Of a stretch of DNA of 15,374 bases, positions 9,150-15,374 are shown in pieces. The stretch lies in the NCBI GenBank assembly GCA_001931875.2, contig MSJH02000436.1, positions 1 through 15,374 on the forward strand, in the 5' to 3' direction. The stretch's first letter is position 1. Every line of letters starts with the position of its first letter. Both the position numbers and the translations under genes were made by a program. Below the pieces are notes generated by a model that made no database searches, was not told the origin of the DNA, and worked only from the letters and a program-made list of their open reading frames with translations. Source of the stretch: Byssochlamys sp. IMV 00236. Its lineage: Eukaryota > Ascomycota > Eurotiomycetes > Eurotiales > Thermoascaceae.

Positions 9150-12100
9150 ATGGCTTTTCTTTCTGGATTTGTAAAGAGTGGATTATCTTTGTTGGGCAAA
9201 GATAACTCAGGATTTGGATACAGCATTGGAGACAAGGTTGAGTTTTATTCAAATCAGTCTATTTGGAATCTTCATCAAGGTACAAAGAAGGCAAGTGATG
9301 TTGACACTTTATATTTGGATATATTCTCATCCCCTTCTTTATTAATAGGAGGATGGTTCTGAGGTTTCGATATTCGTATTTGATTGTATAAAGAATAAGG
9401 ATCGAGTACTATTAGCTAGAAATGCCTTTAAACGAATAAGAACCATGAGGCACCCAGATATGCTACGTTATTTGGATGGCATAGAGGTGAATAGGGAATA
9501 TTAAAATCGTATTTGAATGCTTATTCTATTGACCAAACAGACGGAACAAAGTATCATGTTTGTCACTGATCCTGTTGAACCATTATCAAACCAGCTTGGC
9601 CAAGACCCAGATAAGAATCTGATTATGTGGGGACTATATAAAGTGGCAGTAAGAAGAAATATCTACAGTAGTTAAGAAAAGATATTAAAAGACTTGCTTA
9701 GAATACTATCAAGTTCATCAATGACGATTGTGATATGGTTCATGGCAATGTCAGAGTATCTTCAATATTTACAAATAAAGCAGGCGAATGGAAACTAGGT
9801 GGATTTGAACTACTTTGCTCAATGAAGGAGGAGAGTCCTATGATTTTGGTATATAAAAAAGCTACTGATAAAAACTAAAGTCTCATCATGATCCCCTTAG
9901 ACATTTGGCGGGTTAGTTCCAGATGCTCAGAGATATGCAACACCCGAAGTGAAAAAATCAGGCTGGACAGTCATAAAAGAGTAAGAGATCAGTAGGACAG
10001 GATAACTGATATAATAATCCCAATCATTTAGCTTACCAACAGGAGCCATCGATTCATACCATTTAGGCTGTCTTATATATGAAGCATACAATCATCGATT
10101 TGAAACAACAGATTCATTATTAACCCAAAAGGGCAACCTACCGCCAAGCATTCAGCGAGCTTATACACATCTCCTGAATCCAAATTACAAGTCAAGAGCC
10201 ACTGCAGATATGTTTTTAGACGAAGGCCTAAGCGCAAAAGGATTCTTTTCAAACGATTTTGTAAAAGTAAACCTATTTTTGGAAAATATCAGCATCAAAG
10301 AACAGAGCGAAAAGGAAGGGTTCTTTAAAAAGTTGGATGCTTACATTGATTCATTTCCAAGCCAGTTTTGTAAGTATAAAATACTGCCTGAACTCATGAA
10401 AGCATTTGAATTTGGGTCTGGTGGTGCCAAGGCACTAGGCGCGATTGTGAAAGTGGGAGATTATCTGTCAGATGAAGAATATGAATCAATTATTATCGAC
10501 CCTATCATCAGAATGTTTGCTTCACCAGATCGAGCGATACGTATTAGCTTATTAGAGAATATGCCAAAGTTTATAGAACATATGAACAATAAAATGGTGA
10601 CAAATCAAGTGTTTCCAAACATTGTAAGCAAATCAACCGAGACTGGGACAGACTGATTGAACTCTTTGTAGGCTACTGGATTTACAGATGTTGTTCCAAT
10701 TATCCGTGAACAGACCATTAAATCAGTCTTGCTTCTTGTGCCGAAATTAAACGAACGTATAATCAACTATGATCTTTTAAAATATCTTGCAAAACTTCAG
10801 ATGGATCCTGAACCAGGAATTAGAACAAATACCACCATTTGCCTTGGAAAAATAGCGAGATATCTAAGTGAAAGTGTAAGTGATTCTTATTTGATCTACC
10901 AGTCGTTAACTATGGTTTTAGACAAGAAAGAAAGTGTTGATATCAGCATTTACACGAAGTTTAAGAGATAGCTTTTTTCATGCAAGAGTGGCGGCTTTAA
11001 TGGCTCTTAATGGTAACAACACTGGGTCTTTACAATAAGCAAAAAAAAATTAACTATTCTCTTTAGCAACTATCGAATTTTATGACGCCCAGGAATGTGC
11101 GACAAAGATATTACCCGCCGTATCAACCGCTTTGATTGATAAAGAAAAGTAAAGCCTCTTACTAGTTTATAAGCTTCTCTACTAAATTTGCATCCATAGG
11201 CCTGTTCGTGATCAAGCATTTAAGGCACTAAATACCTTTGTAAAGAAAGTTCAGGAATTTGCTGACAATATGGTACTTTCTTGATCACTTAAAGATATAT
11301 TATTAAGTTTATTTCTTTTATAGCCTGAAACAGCAATTGAGCCTGCTACTGCATCACCCAACTCAGAAGAAGCAAAGGCTCAAGCGACCAGTATGACAGG
11401 TGTCTTGGGTGGCGCAACAAAGGGATTGGCTGGCTGGGCTGTATCCTCTATTCAGTCAAGAGTAAGAAGAAGAAAAGTGAACAGTACATATTTATTCATG
11501 TCAAAAATAGTTTTCTACGCCAAGTGGTGAAATCGGAAACCCAGTCAACACTGTTGATGCGAGCACTCCTACGACAACAAGCCAGCAGGATATAGCAACG
11601 CCTCCACTTCAAAAGAGCGCATCAATTAGATTCGATATTCAAAGCATAGAACCTAATGTGACTGAAGAGACGAATGCATGGGATGATGAAGATACTATTC
11701 CATTCGATACTAATTCCGAAGCAACGAATGGCACCTCAGGTAAAAAGATATGATAAAGTATATAATAAGAGCTCTCATCTTTTTTTATTATCTTAGATTT
11801 TGCTAGCCCAGTCACTCAAACAGAAACTACCTCACCTTTATCAAATGACTATATCACAACCTCTCCTGTATCAACTTTTGGTGTAAGCAAAGCAGCTCAA
11901 GGATCCATGAAGCTGGGTCATAGTAAACCCAAGAAGATAGGTAAAGTCATATTTTTGTGCTGTGTTCACGCATTTACATTATCTCTAACTATTTATCTGT
12001 TGTTAAAAGATGATGGTGGACTTGATTCCATGATATCAGCCTTGAAGGATACTAAAGACGAACGAAAGACCGAACTGGAACGTAAAAGAGAAGAAAGAAG

Positions 12101-12228
12101 ACAGGTAAATAACGTATGTGGTATTGAATATGGGCTTGCTAATCAATAATATACAGCGCATGGCTGAATTAAGAGAGAAGAAAAAGGGTGGCATTGGCGC
12201 AAAAAGAGTTCAAGGCATAGGATTATAA
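9150..12228 (+). CDS. SCYL1: SCY1-like pseudokinase (SCYL1/Cex1 type) with HEAT repeats
   Basis: Family members are catalytically dead kinase-like proteins that act in COPI traffic and in tRNA export (Cex1). Fifteen exons: 9150-9290, 9349-9486, 9541-9648, 9702-9848, 9901-9980, 10032-10623, 10672-10875, 10922-11012, 11067-11148, 11200-11272, 11324-11461, 11511-11739, 11797-11940, 12010-12104 and 12157-12228, giving about 777 aa. The kinase-like domain (about 1-260) lacks the VAIK lysine (VSIFVFD, Phe 56). It has HGN in place of HRD (143-145) and GGF in place of DFG (162-164), as in SCYL1. A HEAT-like region follows, including [21 protein letters not shown] and [11 protein letters not shown]. 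After that come a Ser/Thr-rich linker and a charged coiled-coil tail ([15 protein letters not shown]). It ends in GIGL, without the C-terminal RKLD-type COPI motif known from human SCYL1. Intron 1 is GC-AG. The start has a family-like [16 protein letters not shown]. Confidence 0.93.
9291..9348 (+). other. SCYL1 intron 1: GC-AG intron
   Basis: The exon ends AAG AAG and the intron begins GCAAGT, the standard strong context for a GC donor. It ends TTAATAG after 58 nt. Splicing gives [18 protein letters not shown], matching the SCYL1 pattern. The nearby GT sites (9280 and 9295 region) do not restore the frame with any local AG. Confidence 0.85.
11941..12009 (+). other. SCYL1 intron 13: 69 nt, in frame, no stop, hydrophobic if translated
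   Basis: Donor GTAAAG, branch-like CTAAC, acceptor TTAAAAG. Splicing gives [13 protein letters not shown]. Read in frame, the intron would add 23 residues whose core is [20 protein letters not shown], flanked by Lys on both sides, resembling a membrane helix. It is annotated as an intron because of its good splice signals and because the family has no such segment. Confidence 0.75.
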
Positions 12229-12477
12229 ATAACAATAAACAACACATAATTTGCTCTCATATTATACTTTCTGCAGATCAAGGCACAGATCTTTCTTGAT
12301 TACTATATTTGGCATGTATTTTAACATCCCGAAAAGGAAAACCCAAAATAACCTCTTTTTGGTTCCTTTGTTTTCTATTGCTTTTTTGGGTATTTTTTAA
12401 AAGATTTTCTAAAGCATTGAGGCTTCCTGATATTCCCCTCTTTTTGTTTTCTCAAGATTTCATTGTTTAATTTCATC
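12229..12477 (+). other. Intergenic region between SCYL1-type and membrane-protein genes
   Basis: 249 bp. An AATAAA at 12234-12239, six bases past the stop, is the likely SCYL1 poly(A) signal. The rest is T-rich (TTTTTTGGGTATTTTTTAAAAG near 12383) and probably holds the promoter of the next gene. No other open frame is convincing. Confidence 0.6.
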
Positions 12478-13905
12478 ATGTCTTTACGGATATTGAGAAA
12501 TGTGGTCTTTGTTTCGCTGTTTATTATGATCATTTTGCATGAAATATCATGCATGATCTTACCAACAAAGACAACATACTTGGCTCATTCAACTACATTA
12601 TTATCTGAAAAGCCAACTCATTTATCTAAAAGAGATGATATTGAAACGAATCTTGAATTATATCAAAACTGGGCAAGCATATGTAGACAATATAGAAATG
12701 GTGGCTATAACGCGATCATTGCCTCAAATACAAATGATAACATTGACATAAACAAGCTGTGGAAAACTATTACTCAAACCGTTAATTGCGGCCCTGGTGG
12801 TCCTGTTACTGTTACCACGACTGTAAGCGTGAGTCCAACGTCAGCACCTTCTAGTAGTGGCTCAAGTTCATGTCAGGGGCAATGTTGGTCAGACTATCTA
12901 TGGCGTAAGTATGAAAAACATATTCAATAGCAAGCATTGTCTCATTCTGTCTTCCAATAGACACCTATGGTGATGGGATTAGTCCTGCTCAGGGATTCGT
13001 AGGCACGTTATGTATAGTCGTAGGCTTTTACTTTTTTATACTCGGCTTCCGCTTCTTTCGTCCAACTATGGCTCTTGTAGGATTTATCTTTTTTGGTATG
13101 CAATATATATTATATCTACTATATATAACGTGGTATTTTAACCTGTTGTCATTTAGCTACCATGACATGGATTGGCCTTGTTAACAACGAACCTACTGGT
13201 GGTTATCCTCTTGCTGACTTGATATATATCTGTGTTAGCGCAGGGCTTGGTGTCCTTGGCGCCTTTCTCTTTGTTTACTTTTACCCTGTTGGCATCTATT
13301 GTTTAGCGGGATTAGGAGGATTTTATGTTGCAGTTTATATAATGTCATGGAAAGAAGATCTCGTTATCGTTATTGTAAGTTAAAAAAAGATACTTGGTTA
13401 TGAGTGTAAAACTGATTCCATGCTGCAGAAAGTTGCTCGTGTATGCTTTATTATAGGTTGCGGTGTACTATCCTGCGTACTACTTTACTTTGCTGAGACA
13501 TACATGGTATTCATGTATACTGCATTCATTGGCTCATACCTGTTCTTCTTTGGTCTTGATTTTTTTGTACATACTGGCTTTATCAACCCATGGCTGCTCA
13601 TTTTCGATGGAAACCCCAGTCATCATAATACTTATTTGATGAGTACCTCTGTGCGAGTCATGTTGGCACTTGTCTTATTTATCTTTTTGGTGTCTATCAT
13701 TTGGCAGTACTATTGGCATGTCATTCGTAATCCTCGAAAGTTTGGCGTGGTTATTGTGGAAGAAGAAGTGAAAAAAGAAGAAAAAAAGGAAGAAAAGCCA
13801 GCAGATCCCCCTTCAGAGCCCATCGTCTGTTGTCCTCCTCCTTACTATCCCCCACCCTATTACCCCCAACCTGTCTTTACTCAAAATATTTATACAGCCC
13901 ATTAA
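12478..13905 (+). CDS. TMEM198-like (TM7S3/TM198 or DUF4203-like) multi-span membrane protein
   Basis: Four exons: 12478-12904, 12961-13095, 13157-13374 and 13429-13905, giving about 418 aa. The first ATG of the frame is at 12478. Residues 8-25 form a signal peptide, and KR at 51-52 (HLSKR/DDIE) is a likely Kex2 cleavage site. The lumenal or extracellular part is followed by a Thr/Ser-rich linker (about 106-132) and a CQGQCW cysteine pair. About seven hydrophobic helices lie between 154 and 365, with GFYFFILGFRFFRPTMALVG typical of TMEM198/DUF4203 proteins. The cytosolic tail is charged (EEEVKKEEKKEEK) and ends CCPPPYYPPPYYPQP, with two PPxY motifs (396-399, 401-404). The molecular role is unknown; the family link is from pattern recall, so moderate certainty. 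Splice joins keep helices intact and all phases agree. Confidence 0.8.
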
Positions 13906-14952
13906 TGCTGCATATATATATACCAATCTTTTCCGGACTACAACCATGTGGATTATTTAATACTGACAGATATTGATATTTGTTACTTACCTATATCTGT
14001 GAAAAATGTTATTATTCTCAGCGTCCGCTAAAAAGTCCACCCATTTTTTGTGGAAGGCAACATTTTCCACATCTTCCTCGTTGCTGCCATCATGGTTGAT
14101 CTGATGAAAATGGTAAATTTGTTATTGTTAACGTATATCTTCAATAAACATTTAATCGTACCTTTCGCCTCTTTTTTTCCTTTGTCAGAGGTATCGCTGA
14201 TATTGATATCCCCTGCCGGCTTATTGCATTTATAAGGAAATTGTTCAAAATAATAATTTTAAATTATGATATTTACGTTGTAGTAATTGCCTTGCACCTA
14301 GAAATGTTATATCAAAGTGAGTAAGCATAGTGACACATACTATTATAAATAATTTCAGCTTACGGCAACGTTGTGCATAGAGGATGAGCTGGATGCAATT
14401 GGGGCGGGGCTGACAGACTCGAACAACTGTTCAATGTGCTTGCTTATTGTGCTGGTATGTTCTCGGGATTGTGTTGAAAAATCTAGTTGTTACCGTACAT
14501 AGTTTAGATCATTTGTTTTGTTATTCTTATTACTTTGTTTTATCTGGCAATTTATTATTATCATTGTTTCTTGTGTGTTGAACTTATAAGTTCATTCTTA
14601 AACGCTTTGATATGTCATGCATTGAATATATTTTAATAAAGAAGATTCAGAAGGGTACTCATAACGGCATCCTCAACAAACACTGTCCCTCAAATATTGT
14701 CTCTCACACAGTGGATCAAACCGTGCCTTTTAATTTCTCCCTATCATTATCAATATAGATAACTTAATATAATTGACAATATTATATTCATTTATTACTT
14801 TATTTAAACTTATTATAAAAACTTTAAACACATCAAGGTCATTAAGCTAAAACAAGGAATTGCAATATATATTGTAATTTTTCTTAGGAGATGTAGAGGC
14901 TGTTGTTAATATGGAGAGTTTTCTTGAGATTTTTATAAGTTTAAGTGCTTGA

Positions 14953-14970
14953 AGTGACCACCAGATCTTT
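14953..14970 (+). repeat. Direct repeat, copy 1
   Basis: The 18-base string agtgaccaccagatcttt is repeated exactly at 15246-15263, 293 bp away. Sequence after it (ATAAAGTAAA...AAGATAAAA near 14993-15016) and before it (TTTTATAAGT near 14932) also resembles copy 2, so the repeat unit is longer and diverged. Confidence 0.85.
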
Positions 14971-14977
14971 TAAAGTT

Positions 14978-15061
14978 GATCAAACTGAAAAGTATAAAGT
15001 AAAGTAAAAGATAAAAAGAAGAGAAGAAAAGATCAGGAAACTTTAAGACAAAAGTTTGATC
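14978..15061. repeat. Inverted repeat gatcaaact / agtttgatc
   Basis: Nine-base arms at 14978-14986 and 15053-15061 enclose 66 bases of A-rich sequence, just inside direct-repeat copy 1. It may be a chance match in AT-rich DNA or part of the same repeat element. Confidence 0.5.
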
Positions 15062-15245
15062 CTGTTTATAAAGAAGAAAAGGGAAGTTGGTTGATTGATT
15101 ATCTTGGTAATAATTCAATGATCTCTATTTTCAACAAAAAGGTTTCATCCTTTTATATTATTCATAATGTTACTGGGTGTTAGTAAGGGAAAAAGTGTTA
15201 GTAGTAAGGTTAAAAATAAGTTTTGTAAGTAGGATTTGTCGTTAT

Positions 15246-15263
15246 AGTGACCACCAGATCTTT
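15246..15263 (+). repeat. Direct repeat, copy 2
   Basis: Exact second copy of agtgaccaccagatcttt. It is preceded by TTTTGTAAGT (near 15221) and followed by a TATATAAG and, further on, ATAAAGTAAAAAGATAAAA, mirroring the order of blocks around copy 1 with different spacing. Confidence 0.85.
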
Positions 15264-15374
15264 ATATAAGATCAATATAGAGCAATATAATGCTAAGACT
15301 TGAGGGATAAAGTAAAAAGATAAAATAAAGAAGTTATATAAGCAAAATGTTGCTTAAGATATAAGAAAAGTTAT

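Larger units (their letters stand above)
13906..15374. other. AT-rich region with no supportable gene; probably repeat-derived
   Basis: About 1.47 kb in which frames are short and broken on both strands. The first ~100 bp are the membrane-protein 3' region, with an inverted repeat acagatat/atatctgt at 13966-13973 and 13993-14000. A GC-richer island (about 14345-14465) has intron-like borders on its left side but no usable frame. The right end carries a diverged direct repeat (14953 and 15246) and AT-rich, A-rich sequence. A mobile-element remnant or the edge of one is the simplest reading, not proven. Confidence 0.6.

Noticed and set aside
9280..9299. GT donors as an alternative to the GC donor of SCYL1 intron 1
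   Set aside because: Donors at CAAG|GTACAA and GCAA|GTGATG leave one extra base, and both local acceptors are phase 0, so they break the frame shortly after.
10210..10656. Separate small gene inside the SCYL1 region
   Set aside because: It is the in-frame continuation of SCYL1 exon 6; the ATG is internal.
12463..12477. Earlier TTG start for the membrane protein
   Set aside because: A TTG start is unlikely in a fungal nuclear gene; the first ATG at 12478 begins a good signal peptide.
14050..14235. 61-aa open frame and a possible ATG at 14091 with a small intron
   Set aside because: No ATG-to-stop product beyond a few codons after splicing, low complexity, no family resemblance.
14411..14428. 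tRNA-like B box (GTTCGAGTC) on the minus strand
   Set aside because: No matching A box, no acceptor stem and no cloverleaf can be drawn around it.

Overview
The window reads as nuclear DNA of a fungus, most likely an early-diverging, Mucorales-type one. It is AT-rich. Six protein genes are cut by 36 very short spliceosomal introns, most of 46-63 nt and none above 70 nt. Nearly all have GTAAGT-like donors and TAG/CAG/AAG acceptors. AATAAA signals sit just past several stops, and homopolymer and triplet tracts are common. Nothing bacterial (operons, Shine-Dalgarno sites, CRISPR arrays) is seen. All exon joins below come from reading frame, splice consensus and recall of family conservation. No alignment was run.

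Layout, left to right. At 1-81 there may be the last exon of a + strand gene from outside the window. At 385-1667 (minus) is a Yap/Pap1-like bZIP factor with a C-terminal DUF3425 region. It is divergent from 1992-4449 (plus), a DDX42/SF3b125-type DEAD-box helicase with eight exons. After a low-complexity intergenic stretch comes a hexokinase at 5104-6753 (plus, four exons). It is tail-to-tail with the NEDD8-E1 regulatory subunit (NAE1/ULA1) at 6844-8822 (minus, nine exons). That gene is divergent from a SCYL1/Cex1-type pseudokinase at 9150-12228 (plus, 15 exons). At 12478-13905 (plus, four exons) lies a TMEM198-like multi-span membrane protein with a secretory N terminus and a Pro/Tyr-rich tail. 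The last ~1.47 kb holds no gene I can support. It carries a diverged direct repeat and a possible transposon tip, and looks like repeat-derived DNA.

The genes are housekeeping functions (spliceosome, sugar phosphorylation, neddylation, COPI/tRNA traffic, stress-type transcription) with no evident shared pathway. I see no convincing new multi-gene system. The most interesting signals are in gene architecture. There is a clear GC-AG intron in SCYL1. A 69-nt SCYL1 intron is in frame, lacks stops and would encode a membrane-helix-like segment if retained. Three more stop-free introns whose lengths are multiples of three lie in DDX42 and NAE1. The membrane protein carries tandem PPxY motifs and a likely Kex2 site. 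The hexokinase/NAE1 pair has closely packed convergent 3' ends.
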